NCBI GenBank assembly: GCA_045537915.1
Contig: JAZSQK010000068.1
Coordinates: 1-42,016 of the forward strand
DNA length: 42,016 nucleotides
Reading direction: 5' to 3'
Source: SFWF01 sp045537915
GTDB taxonomy: Bacteria > Bacillota > Clostridia > Oscillospirales > Acutalibacteraceae
In this document: positions 33,014 to 40,437 of the stretch, in pieces
Numbering within the stretch: position 1 is the stretch's first letter
Layout: every line of letters begins with the position of its first letter
Translations under genes and position numbers: made by a program
Notes under the pieces: model-generated
What the model saw: only the letters and a program-made list of their open reading frames with translations
Databases searched by the model: none
What the model was told of the DNA's origin: nothing

Positions 33014-34723
33014 TTATGCCGACTTTTTCTTTTTTGTGGGCTTTTCGGGTTCGATAAGTTGCTTGTTGAGTTCGATATATTCAACTGCCTGTGCATATGC
33101 ATCTTGGAACTTGAATACAACCTCAATGTCTCCGCCCTCGTGTACGAAAATTTCTTCTACGAGTTCTGTAAGCAACGGTCTTGTAAGGCGTTCGATATTA
33201 CCGTACTTTTTGAAACGTGCCACAAACTCGTTCTCTTCGGTAATACCGTCTTGGAACTGCTCAGCCGACTTGTTAAGTGAAGCGATTTTTTCGTCAGCAA
33301 TCCTCAGTCTTTCATTAAGCCGTTCCTTTAACATCTGATACTCATCCACAGTGATGACACCGCTTTTCCAGTCGGGATAAAGGTCGGTAATCATAGATAC
33401 CAATTTTTCTCGTTCAGCAATCTGAGATTTCAGTGCCTTCTCAATATGACTTGATTCCTTTTTTCGTGCGGAATTATTATTGATTTGAGTGAGCAGTTCG
33501 CTCATTGTAGTTGCTGTATTAATCATATTTTGAATAGTTAAAAGCACTGCCTGTTCTAACTTATCAATACGGATAGTGTGATTTGTACACGCTGATTTTT
33601 TAAGTTTCCTTGCTGTTACACAGCGATAGTAATGATACGTACCGTAAGAGTGCTGATTGGTCTTTTTGTTCATTACACGCTTACAGTCAGCACACCGCAC
33701 AAGCCCAGAAAATAAATCAACGTTTTTCTTTTTGGGGCTCTTGCGAATACTCTTGTTAAATAGTGCCTGTGCATTGTCAAAGGTCTCTTGGCTAATGATT
33801 GGCTCGTGAGTACCTTCAACAATAATCCACTCATCCTTAGGGATAGCACGGCATTGTTTAATCTTATAACTATAGGTAGTATTTCTACCTTGCACCATAT
33901 CGCCAACATACATTCGGTTTTGCAAAATTCGGCGCACCGAACTATCAGGCCATAGACCGTCATTGCTTCTGCCACAGGGATGCCTGTAATTGAAGCCTTT
34001 TTGTTTTTTATACATTGATGGGTTGGGTATGCCCATTTCATTAAGGTCTTTTGTGATGCCAATGATACTCTCACCCCCAATAAATCGCTCGAAAATCATT
34101 CGAACAATTGGTGCAGTTTCCTCATCAATGATAAGATGATGATTATCGTTCGGGTCCTTTAGATATCCGTATGTGGGGAAAGAACCAATAAACTTACCCT
34201 GCTGACGTCTGAGGTTCAGCGTTCCTCGCACGTTAACAGACGTGTTTGCTGCCAGAGATTCATTCATAATATTGGTGACGCCAACCTTCACCAAATCGTT
34301 AAATGAGTTTATACCTCTGATACCGATATCAATCTGGTTGTTAATTGCAATAAAGCGAACCCCAAGTTTTACGAAAATCTTATCAAGATAGATACCGCCC
34401 TCGGTGTGGTTTCGAGAAAAACGCGAAAGGTCTTTAACCAAAACACAGTTTACCTTGTGGGCATAAATATCGTCCATCATTCTGTTAAAGTCAGGACGGT
34501 CAAAATTTGTACCGCTGTAGCCGTCATCCACATATATATCATAAATTTCCATATCGGGATAACGCTTAATATATTCTTTTAATATTTCTCGTTGCGACGC
34601 AATCGAGTTACTCTCCGATTCCGTACCGTCATCACGGGACAGACGAAGATAAAGAGCAGTCTTCCAAACCTTTTTTGGTACGGAGGACTGCTCTAAAATA
34701 TCTGCATATTTAGAATTTGCCAT
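33014..34723 (-). CDS. Large serine recombinase
   Basis: 569 aa from the ATG at 34723 (GGAGG ten bases upstream); the open frame continues to 34792 but with no ribosome site. Resolvase domain: YLRLSRDD with the nucleophilic serine, YVDDGYSGTNFDRP, and VKDLSRFSRN. A recombinase domain follows (GITKDLNEMGIPNPS), then a zinc ribbon (CADCKRVMNKK ... CVTARKLKKSACTNH) and a long coiled coil. Full-length, intact motifs. Such enzymes move integrative elements and transposons (TndX/TnpX and phage types). No att pair is evident around it. Confidence 0.93.
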   Translation of the reverse strand: MANSKYADILEQSSVPKKVWKTALYLRLSRDDGTESESNSIASQREILKEYIKRYPDMEIYDIYVDDGYSGTNFDRPDFNRMMDDIYAHKVNCVLVKDLSRFSRNHTEGGIYLDKIFVKLGVRFIAINNQIDIGIRGINSFNDLVKVGVTNIMNESLAANTSVNVRGTLNLRRQQGKFIGSFPTYGYLKDPNDNHHLIIDEETAPIVRMIFERFIGGESIIGITKDLNEMGIPNPSMYKKQKGFNYRHPCGRSNDGLWPDSSVRRILQNRMYVGDMVQGRNTTYSYKIKQCRAIPKDEWIIVEGTHEPIISQETFDNAQALFNKSIRKSPKKKNVDLFSGLVRCADCKRVMNKKTNQHSYGTYHYYRCVTARKLKKSACTNHTIRIDKLEQAVLLTIQNMINTATTMSELLTQINNNSARKKESSHIEKALKSQIAEREKLVSMITDLYPDWKSGVITVDEYQMLKERLNERLRIADEKIASLNKSAEQFQDGITEENEFVARFKKYGNIERLTRPLLTELVEEIFVHEGGDIEVVFKFQDAYAQAVEYIELNKQLIEPEKPTKKKKSA

Positions 34724-34752
34724 AAAGCATAAGCCTCCATATTTTTTAATAT

Positions 34753-34798
34753 GAAGGTATGGCCGTTTTTCTACACAACCGTAGTATACCATACCTTC
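34753..34798. repeat. Inverted repeat before the recombinase gene
   Basis: Arms GAAGGTATGG and CCATACCTTC, ten bases, 26 apart, between the recombinase start and the end of the small upstream gene. It could be an operator, a terminator without a T-tract, or a recombinase site. Confidence 0.55.
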
Positions 34799-34807
34799 GA
34801 CTTTAAA

Positions 34808-35080
34808 TCAACCCAAATTAGTTTGGTAATTTGCACCATTTGAAATTACTGCTCCCAGAGCATCGGTAAAACTTCGGTCTCCGCCGAAAGATAACTTCAC
34901 TCTCATATCGCCGACTTTGAAAAGATAAGGGTTCTTAATTTGCTCAAAATAATCATTCATCTTTTCGGGCACTGATTTACCCGAGTCTATCTTCACGTCA
35001 CGCAAATCAACAAGGCTATCTTTAGAATAATCGGCAATAGCAGCAGTTTTCAAGTTTATTAAATCAAAATAATTTAACAT
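34808..35080 (-). CDS. Small recombinase-associated protein, DUF6870-like
   Basis: 90 aa. The segment DLRDVKIDSGKSVPEKM followed by QIKNPYLFKVGDMRVKLSF resembles small proteins (DUF6870-type, from memory) that travel with recombinases and conjugative elements of Clostridia. No signal peptide or membrane helix. Same strand and 84 bases upstream of the recombinase, so probably co-expressed. Function unknown. Confidence 0.65.
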   Translation of the reverse strand: MLNYFDLINLKTAAIADYSKDSLVDLRDVKIDSGKSVPEKMNDYFEQIKNPYLFKVGDMRVKLSFGGDRSFTDALGAVISNGANYQTNLG

Positions 35081-35189
35081 AACTTGCCATTCCTTTCATA
35101 ATCTATTTTTTACCTTGCGAAAAACATTTATACAGCATTTACCAATTGTTTAACGACTCCTTATTAACGAAAATCTGTCTTTCGACAAA

Positions 35190-35408
35190 TCACGTACCCT
35201 TTCTTCCTGCGCTGCGCTTAGCCAAAGCATTTAAACCTTCATTAGCCTTAAAGGGCAGTTTTCTGGCATCTTTAGGCTCATCGTCACACATAGGCGTTAG
35301 CCTTATGTGCTCCTCTTCACCAAAATCTACTCATAAAACCGTAACTTTAAGGTCTTCGAATTTTGTCAGCAAAGGATTTTTTGTTGGACAAGGCAAAAGC
35401 GCAGTTAA
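35190..35408 (-). pseudogene. Possible decayed small gene with an internal stop
   Basis: A minus-strand frame reads 25 codons (...TKFEDLKVTVL), an in-frame TGA at 35331-35333, then 47 codons (FGEEEHIRLTPMCDDEPKDA, ending AKRSAGRKGT) to a stop. The second half looks protein-like in composition, and CGA-to-TGA would be a single change. No family is recognised and no clear start is visible. The rest of 35081-35601 shows nothing else I can support. Confidence 0.3.
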
Positions 35409-35601
35409 TCATTTCGGATTAACGAGCATTTTAACAAGGCAACAACGAAAAATCCTTGCTTCAAAATCTAATTAAGGTTTGAATGATTTGGCTTTGACAA
35501 ATGTTCTTCGACTTTGCAAATTGAATAACTCCTTCATTATTTTCAAATCAAATCTGCCGCCAACAGATCTGACCAATTAATTCTGTGAAATTATCTTTTC
35601 A

Positions 35602-35733
35602 TTAGATATTGCTCAACAGATATTGCGCATCTAGCATCATAAGTTCATCCACCTGTCGAATACAATCCTCATCGGTATTAACCTCACGATCTAAAATCTC
35701 ACGCATTTTAGCCTCATACTCTTTTTGAACCAT
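35602..35733 (-). CDS. 43-aa charged protein of the recombinase region
   Basis: Starts at the ATG at 35733 behind a near-perfect ribosome site (TAGGAGGTG, eight bases upstream). The peptide is acidic and helical (KEYEAKMREILDREVNTDED, ending MLDAQYLLSNI). No domain is recognised. Its position upstream of the recombinase genes on the same strand suggests an accessory small protein of that element. Confidence 0.6.
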   Translation of the reverse strand: MVQKEYEAKMREILDREVNTDEDCIRQVDELMMLDAQYLLSNI

Positions 35734-35869
35734 GCGATATACACCTCCTATGCAATTTTTAATTACTTTATAGAGCATACACCTTTATGGCGGATCAAGA
35801 TTGTATACTTAATTGTTTATTTGCGTTGCCAACCGTCTTCTATTTTATTGAAGGCCAGCAAGAGAATTT

Positions 35870-35934
35870 GGATATTTTCGTCCACAAGAATTTATACCAA
35901 TCCTGAATATACATATTCCCGTAGACGAAAATCC
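35870..35934. repeat. Hairpin element downstream of RemA-like gene 2
   Basis: Starts GGATATTTTCGTCCACAAGA and ends GTAGACGAAAATCC; the arms are inverted repeats about 65 bases end to end. It is a diverged copy of 36290-36353 and like it is followed by a conserved AGCAGTCTAAACTACTAT. Confidence 0.7.
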
Positions 35935-35956
35935 AAATTAGCAGTCTAAACTACTA

Positions 35957-36211
35957 TCATTCGCTATCTTCGTGAAAACGCTTATTTAATTCACTAGTAC
36001 TAACAGATGAAACAACTATGCTTTCATCATTAAGCAAGATAATCGAACGAGTTTCAGCATCATCTGTTACATCATAGACCTCCGCAGAAGTTCTATCACA
36101 GCCATGCTTAAGCATGATTCTTCTAACCTTATCGGCATCGCTCGAAATAATAGCGCTGATTTTATTAGCATTTACGAACGCGCCGTTACCAATATTTATA
36201 AATTTAGGCAT
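35957..36211 (-). CDS. RemA-like (DUF370) DNA-binding protein, copy 2
   Basis: 84 aa. FINIGNGAFVNANKISAIIS, then a VRRIMLKHG helix, and AETRSIILLNDESIVVSSVS line up along the whole length with RemA (B. subtilis INIGFGN..ANR..RTRAVV..ILSAVQ). RemA assembles into DNA-binding rings that recognise spaced repeats and activate biofilm and osmoprotection genes. About 64% identical to the copy upstream, so a tandem duplication. Both are shorter and more acidic than chromosomal RemA. Ribosome site AGGAGAG precedes the ATG. Role on this element unknown. Confidence 0.72.
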   Translation of the reverse strand: MPKFINIGNGAFVNANKISAIISSDADKVRRIMLKHGCDRTSAEVYDVTDDAETRSIILLNDESIVVSSVSTSELNKRFHEDSE

Positions 36212-36289
36212 ATGCGCTCTCCTTTCTTCTAAAATTTTTTATATTGCATATCCTGCTTCACGGGTCAATGAAGCAAGATACATTTATAA

Positions 36290-36353
36290 GGATTTTCGTC
36301 CACAAGAATTTTTACAAATCCCCGTATGTGCTTAGTTCTGTGAACGAAAATCC
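36290..36353. repeat. Hairpin element downstream of RemA-like gene 1
   Basis: Arms GGATTTTCGTCCAC and GTGAACGAAAATCC, a near-perfect inverted repeat 64 bases end to end. Same element as 35870-35934. Its outer motif (ACGAAAAT) recurs many times between 35 and 41 kb. Confidence 0.75.
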
Positions 36354-36372
36354 AAGTTAGCAGTCTAAACTA

Positions 36373-36630
36373 CTATTTATCGTAATCTTCGTGAATACGC
36401 TTGTTTAATGCATTAGCACTAACAGAGGAAATAATCATGGTTTCATCACTAAGCACGAGTACCGAACGAGTTTCAGCATCAGCCGTTACATCATAGACCT
36501 CCACAGAACTTCTATCATAACCATGCTTAAGCATGACCTTTCTAACCTTATCGGCATCGCCCGAAATAATACATCTGATCTTATCAATATTTACGAGCGC
36601 ACCTTTACCAACATTTAAAAATTTAGCCAT
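36373..36630 (-). CDS. RemA-like (DUF370) DNA-binding protein, copy 1
   Basis: 85 aa paralogue of the next gene: FLNVGKGALVNIDKIRCIIS, VRKVMLKHG, AETRSVLVLSDETMIISSVS. Its ATG lies inside the last codons of the upstream winged-helix gene (eight-base overlap) behind AAAGGAG, so the two are coupled. The gap of about 160 bases to copy 2 holds the hairpin element. Fold assignment by motif alignment; function is not known. Confidence 0.72.
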   Translation of the reverse strand: MAKFLNVGKGALVNIDKIRCIISGDADKVRKVMLKHGYDRSSVEVYDVTADAETRSVLVLSDETMIISSVSANALNKRIHEDYDK

Positions 36631-37528
36631 TTGCGTTCTCCTTTTTTTTAGAATTTTTTATATTACATACGGGGAGGCCTCGCTTCATATCGTATGAATA
36701 AGTCCACTTGCCTTGCTTAAAGTCATGCATACTTGCAACTTTAATGGAGATATTATTTGCTCTCAGGAATTCGGGTTTAACATTTTTAACCCATCCTGTT
36801 ATTTTGGGCAGTAATTTTTTCTCAACAACATTTCGGCCGGGACCGATAAACATTAAAGTCCTTGTGACCTGAATTAATTTGTTACACTTTCTATAAAAGT
36901 CGTCGTAATTATGCGTTCCGCATTCTACCTCGTAGAATGTATAACCCCAACGGTCTTTAGTGATAACATCCGGAATACAGCTTTCGTCGTCTTTAAGTTT
37001 TATTCGGTTCGCCTTACGATCAATAGATACCAATTCAAATCCGCCACGATTTTCCAAAATGTTCTTTAATTCTTCAACCATATATCCGTGAGCATAACTG
37101 GAATGGGCCGACAAAATTTTCTCCATCTCCGATTCAGGCGGATCTTTCAAAAATCTTTTCATAAAAAGCATTCTGCCAACGTCCGTAAGTTCCAAAATAT
37201 TAAAGGTGCGAATTCCGGTTGAAATGCGTATGGTTTTAAAAGCATTAATAGCCACTAATTGTTTTATTGCTCTATAAATTGAATCTTTGCTATAACATTG
37301 CATTTCTTTTTCAATTAAAAATCGAACAACATAATCCTTGATTTCTGCTTCTTTGGAAAAACCATTTGAAACAATAATGTAGAACACCTTCCACATTAAC
37401 GGTGAGAGTTTATCTTCAATCTCTTTGACCATTACAGTAATAGTTCCTGCCCGTTCACTATTCCTTTTAAATTCATCTTCTTGCCTTTGGAGCGATTCTA
37501 AAAATTCATCTTCATAACTCTTGAACAT
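36623..37528 (-). CDS. Winged-helix protein with a nuclease-like C-terminus (replication-relaxation-like)
   Basis: 301 aa. The N-terminal 125 residues form helices typical of a winged helix (LSPLMWKVFYIIVSNGF, SKDSIYRAIKQLVAI, LELTDVGRMLF). The C-terminal half contains a PD-(D/E)XK-like pattern, IPDVI..GYTFYEVECGTHNYDDFYRK, with acidic E-x-E in the core strand, as in the replication-relaxation family of plasmids and integrative elements. No signal or membrane segment. It opens an operon with the two RemA-like genes; ribosome site AAAGGAAC. The family call is tentative. Confidence 0.6.
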   Translation of the reverse strand: MFKSYEDEFLESLQRQEDEFKRNSERAGTITVMVKEIEDKLSPLMWKVFYIIVSNGFSKEAEIKDYVVRFLIEKEMQCYSKDSIYRAIKQLVAINAFKTIRISTGIRTFNILELTDVGRMLFMKRFLKDPPESEMEKILSAHSSYAHGYMVEELKNILENRGGFELVSIDRKANRIKLKDDESCIPDVITKDRWGYTFYEVECGTHNYDDFYRKCNKLIQVTRTLMFIGPGRNVVEKKLLPKITGWVKNVKPEFLRANNISIKVASMHDFKQGKWTYSYDMKRGLPVCNIKNSKKKENANG

Positions 37529-37614
37529 ATTTAAGTTCCTTTCATATTAAAAAATATTTGTGAATTATCCGCTGACCCGTACGGTTAATTCGTATTTAAA
37601 TATCGGCAACCTGA

Positions 37615-37725
37615 ATGTAACCGTTCAAGAAAACATTAGGGTTCGATACATTTAAATAAACTTTTCGGCTCTCCAATCCTAAGAGTTCGCAATTAAATGT
37701 AACAATGTTTTTTGAAGAATTACAT
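37615..37725. promoter_or_regulatory. Long inverted repeat upstream of the winged-helix gene
   Basis: ATGTAACCGTTCAAGAAAAC (37615 on) is mirrored at 37704-37725 as AATGTTTTTTGAAGAATTAC. Between and beside the arms GTTCGATAC and GTTCGATAT also repeat. Likely a control region 90-200 bases before the start codon. The rest of 37529-38030 has no gene that I can support. Confidence 0.5.
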
Positions 37726-37958
37726 CAAGTTCGATATTTATTTACAAACAACTCAGTTCTCCACGCTGAATTGATTTGCAGTATTAATATGGAATACGCT
37801 TTTTTCTCATTTCAAGAAAACTTAAATTCCAATATCTTTTTAAGCCGCTTCGGTTGACCAATCCGAATTGACTTACGAGTGCAATTTCATAAATTTAAGA
37901 TGTTCATTTCAAGAAAACTATATTTTTGAAAAAATGTTTTTAAGGCTAAAAAAGGAAA

Positions 37959-38019
37959 AAATAACACTCGATTTCAGTGCTTTAAAATCAAAAAAAGTCC
38001 TAAAAATCGAATGTTATTT
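37959..38019. repeat. 16-bp inverted repeat
   Basis: AAATAACACTCGATTT and AAATCGAATGTTATTT, one mismatch, 29 bases apart; followed by the palindrome AAGTGCACTT and then a terminator. May fold into one structured RNA or be a protein site. Confidence 0.55.
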
Positions 38020-38030
38020 CAAGTGCACTT

Positions 38031-38073
38031 AAAAGCCCAAACCCTTTGTTTGTCATAGGTTTAGGGCTTTTTG
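38031..38073 (+). terminator. Plus-strand intrinsic terminator
   Basis: AAAAGCCCAAACC / GGTTTAGGGCTTTT with one bulge, followed by TTTTTG. No plus-strand gene precedes it, so it may end a non-coding transcript that includes the inverted repeat before it. Confidence 0.65.
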
Positions 38074-38078
38074 TATAT

Positions 38079-38193
38079 CATATTTTGGCTCATTACTGCT
38101 ATATCATATTTTGGTTCATACCCTATAAACCAATTGCGGTTCATATTCTGGTCCATTTATTAAAAAATCAAATTGGTTCATATTTAAGTCCAT
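38079..38193 (+). repeat. Iteron-like direct repeats
   Basis: Four 15-base repeats: CATATTTTGGCTCAT (38079), CATATTTTGGTTCAT (38105), CATATTCTGGTCCAT (38142), CATATTTAAGTCCAT (38179). Steps are 26, 37 and 37 bases. Spaced repeats next to ribbon-helix-helix genes suggest a centromere-like or replication site. Confidence 0.65.
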
Positions 38194-38225
38194 ATAGTAA
38201 AAATTTCAATTTTTCCTCTATAAAC

Positions 38226-38260
38226 AAAAAGACAGCAAGAAAATCTTGCCATCTTTTTTT
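38226..38260. terminator. Terminator after the ribbon-helix-helix operon
   Basis: AAAGACAGCAAGA / TCTTGCCATCTTT with T-runs on both strands, 65 bases beyond the end of the 314-aa gene. Confidence 0.7.
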
Positions 38261-38324
38261 TATTAACCGATTTTTTTGTTTTATTTAAAATCATTTTGAA
38301 TTATTTATTCTTATCTTTTTAAAA

Positions 38325-39269
38325 CTATCTTCTAGTTGCAGCCAACATTCGTCTGTAAAAATCACTCACATTATCATCTTGTTCATTTTTTACAGCATTT
38401 TCGTCTACAACTTTTTGTGGAGCTTCCTCTTTACGAATTGTTGGTGGAGAAGATTCTGCCGGCTTTACTTCATTTTTCCTAACACTCGGTATTGGAGTCG
38501 GTTCTAATTTTACGTCCTCTTTCTGAATATTCGGTGCCGTATTCGGCTTGGGTGGTTCTTCTTTTTTCTCAATTGGTTGACTCTTTACTGGCGGAGCCGA
38601 TACAACTTTTTCTTCCTTTTTCTCAACAGGCTGATTTTTAATCTGTGGCGCTGATACGACCGTCTCGATTTTCTTTGGCACAGGAGGTTCATAAAAAGCT
38701 TTATCAAAAGCCTCGTTTACTATTCTGTTTATGTCCAATTTTCTCAATCTATTACAAGCCTCTGTTACATAGGGCGCCGATGAGCAAATAAGTATTTCCT
38801 CAAAAATCTTTTTAATTGCCATGTCATAGGCATCACATAATTTTTGATATTTATTTGCTGCTCCATTATATTTTTGTTCGCTCTTAAGCATCCGGTCTTC
38901 AAATGTATAAATAATGTTTCTAATTATCCGTTCACGTTCATCCTTCGGGGGCTTGGATGCTTGTTTGTTCTTTGCTATATGCTTACGAATAATATCTTTA
39001 ATACTTGACGTAATTTGTTTCGGACCAAACGACTCCACCAATTCAATAGCATACCTATCCGTGATTAGCAACCTACTGTTTATGGTTTGCGGGTTCTCAA
39101 CTTTTTTGCTGCCGCAAGGAATCTTAGCGATTTTCTTATCTTGCTCTGCGATTAGAATTTCGTTCACAACTCGGTTAAACTCGCCATCACGCAGTGAATT
39201 CTTCCAAGCGATTAAGTCTAAATCTTTAGTATGCGATAATACAAAATGAATGGATTTTCTTTTTACCAA
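38325..39269 (-). CDS. Ribbon-helix-helix-like DNA-binding protein with a long Pro/Glu/Lys tail
   Basis: 314 aa. N-terminal IHFVLSHTKDLDLIAWKNSL..FNRVVNEIL has the strand-helix-helix rhythm of CopG/ParR-type ribbon-helix-helix proteins, and a second similar unit follows (SRLLITDRYAIELVESFG..ITSSIKDIIRKHI). A helical middle (to about 200) leads to a disordered tail with near-repeats (VVSAPQIKNQPVEKKEE and VVSAPPVKSQPIEKKEE) and many P, E and K. It is a longer paralogue of the gene just upstream, 14 bases away. Likely a partition or relaxosome accessory protein; no ParM/ParA or relaxase is seen in the window. Confidence 0.6.
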   Translation of the reverse strand: MVKRKSIHFVLSHTKDLDLIAWKNSLRDGEFNRVVNEILIAEQDKKIAKIPCGSKKVENPQTINSRLLITDRYAIELVESFGPKQITSSIKDIIRKHIAKNKQASKPPKDERERIIRNIIYTFEDRMLKSEQKYNGAANKYQKLCDAYDMAIKKIFEEILICSSAPYVTEACNRLRKLDINRIVNEAFDKAFYEPPVPKKIETVVSAPQIKNQPVEKKEEKVVSAPPVKSQPIEKKEEPPKPNTAPNIQKEDVKLEPTPIPSVRKNEVKPAESSPPTIRKEEAPQKVVDENAVKNEQDDNVSDFYRRMLAATRR

Positions 39270-39283
39270 AATATCACCTCTTA

Positions 39284-39763
39284 TTAATTAATTTTATTAA
39301 ACTCATGCGCCGCATTACTTAAAATTGTACGATACGATTTATGCATCTTTCTAAACTTCTCTGGAGAGTCCACAAGCTCTGCTTTACGCTTTTTAATAGA
39401 TAACGACGCATTATCAAGTATTTCCTTAATGTGACCATTATCTATATGTTCCTTTTTAGGAATAACAAGATTTTTGTTAATGCACCGTCTGATTTCTTGC
39501 TTAACACAAGCAGTAAATCTACCTTTTTCGAACCCTAAAATCTCTTGGCACTCTTTCACTAATTCATCATCAAGTTCGATTTTAGTGTGCATTTCACAAA
39601 CTTCGTCATTAATTTCAAAGGACATTGGGATCTCAGCAACCCTGCCGCGCACAGTCCTTTTTAAAATTTTAGTCACGAGTTCACCGAATGTTTTGGGAGA
39701 AACAGAGTTTTTAAATGCAATGATGTCTGTGTCTTTTTTGGTTAATACTAAGTGGAACTTCAT
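39284..39763 (-). CDS. Tandem ribbon-helix-helix-like DNA-binding protein
   Basis: About 159 aa from the ATG at 39763, preferred because GTGAGGTG lies five bases upstream; an in-frame ATG at 39784 lacks one. KFHLVLTKKDTDIIAFKNSV..FGELVTKILKR and HTKIELDDELVKECQEILGF..FTACVKQEIRRCI are two ribbon-helix-helix-like units, matching those of the larger protein downstream, so the pair arose by duplication. Cytosolic, basic C-terminus. Promoter region holds a TTCAAGAAAACATT motif shared with the winged-helix gene's control region. Confidence 0.62.
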   Translation of the reverse strand: MKFHLVLTKKDTDIIAFKNSVSPKTFGELVTKILKRTVRGRVAEIPMSFEINDEVCEMHTKIELDDELVKECQEILGFEKGRFTACVKQEIRRCINKNLVIPKKEHIDNGHIKEILDNASLSIKKRKAELVDSPEKFRKMHKSYRTILSNAAHEFNKIN

Positions 39764-39843
39764 TTCGTTCACCTCACTTTCCATTCATAACGTAATATAC
39801 TTAAAATATAGATTCAAGAAAACATTAATTTCGTCCAAAAAAA

Positions 39844-40001
39844 CAAAAAAGGCACCTATCTTTCGATAAGTGCCTGCAACTATTCGTAAGGTTTCCTGTG
39901 TAAATCACTTACCGTAAAAATTTGCTTTGCTGCCAATTCTTATGATATGTGATAACACATATGCCCCCGCCTATCCATAAAAAGCAAAATATTAAGTTGG
40001 T
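39844..40001 (-). ncRNA. Candidate structured small RNA, about 158 nt
   Basis: A consensus promoter and a good intrinsic terminator (AGGCAC / GTGCCT with a TATC-GAAA-GATA apex and six T, 39844-39874) bound a region with no gene over 12 codons. Possible folds: a closing stem TTTGCTTT / AAAGCAAA, inside it the hairpin ATATGTG-TTAT-CACATAT, then GTAAG / CTTAC, then the terminator. It also holds a 12-codon frame (MDRRGHMCYHIS) without a clear ribosome site. Position just before the ribbon-helix-helix genes allows two roles: a free RNA, or a leader with an attenuator for those genes. No known RNA family recognised. Confidence 0.65.
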
Positions 40002-40007
40002 GTCCAA

Positions 40008-40036
40008 AGTATACTACTTTGGCACTCGTTTGTCAA
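40008..40036 (-). promoter_or_regulatory. Consensus promoter of the small RNA, with overlapping palindrome
   Basis: The minus strand reads TTGACA (40036-40031), 17 bases, TATACT (40013-40008). The -10 lies in the inverted repeat CCAAAGTA / TATACTTTGG, a likely operator. Confidence 0.85.
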
Positions 40037-40132
40037 GATTTATAATTAGCTTATTAATATTTTCGCTCCGGGCGCCAGAAAATCCCCCTTTTCGGATAAG
40101 GGATTGAGTCCTTGAAAAATACATTGGGCAAT

Positions 40133-40164
40133 AAAAAAATCGACACTATTGATTTAGTGCCGAT
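40133..40164 (-). terminator. Terminator of the XRE gene
   Basis: ATCGGCACTA / TAGTGTCGAT followed by seven T on the minus strand, about 40 bases beyond the XRE stop codon. Confidence 0.75.
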
Positions 40165-40202
40165 AATTATTATGCCTATAATTTAATTTTAGTCATTGAG
40201 AT

Positions 40203-40406
40203 TTATTCGGCGAAGAATTCTGCGGGCGACAATTCAAGGTAGTCGCAAATTGCAAAAAAGCTTTGCATAGACGGAAGCTGTTTATGTTCAATTATATTAT
40301 CAATATAATCTTTTGATTGCGCCAGATCTTCGCTCATCTTATCTGTTGAAATTTGCCTTGTGTTTAAAAGCTCTGCTATTCTGTTTCCAATAAAGGATTC
40401 GGTCAT
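40203..40406 (-). CDS. XRE-family helix-turn-helix regulator
   Basis: 67 aa, a single Cro/CI-type domain: GNRIAELLNTRQISTDKMSEDLAQSKDYIDNIIEHKQLPSMQSFFAICDYL, with helices 2 and 3 around residues 20-40. Ribosome site GGAGGTGA eight bases before the ATG. It lies upstream of the small RNA and could act on the palindromes over that promoter. Length is typical of element-borne XRE repressors. Confidence 0.82.
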   Translation of the reverse strand: MTESFIGNRIAELLNTRQISTDKMSEDLAQSKDYIDNIIEHKQLPSMQSFFAICDYLELSPAEFFAE

Positions 40407-40437
40407 TCCAAATCACCTCCGAGTTTTACATTTTTTA

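Noticed and set aside
35146..35475. Plus-strand 109-codon open frame
   Set aside because: No ribosome site, odd composition, and it runs antisense to the more protein-like decayed minus-strand frame.
35870..36353. RemA-gene hairpin elements as integron attC sites
   Set aside because: The ends do not carry the paired GTTRRRY / RYYYAAC cores, and no integron integrase is present; a tandem duplication explains the two copies.
36623..37528. Type II restriction endonuclease
   Set aside because: The E-x-E core is only weakly nuclease-like, there is no methyltransferase nearby, and the winged-helix start fits replication-relaxation-type proteins better.
39960..39992. 12-codon peptide MDRRGHMCYHIS as a gene
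   Set aside because: No clear ribosome site, and its bases fall within the predicted stems of the small RNA; kept only as a note.
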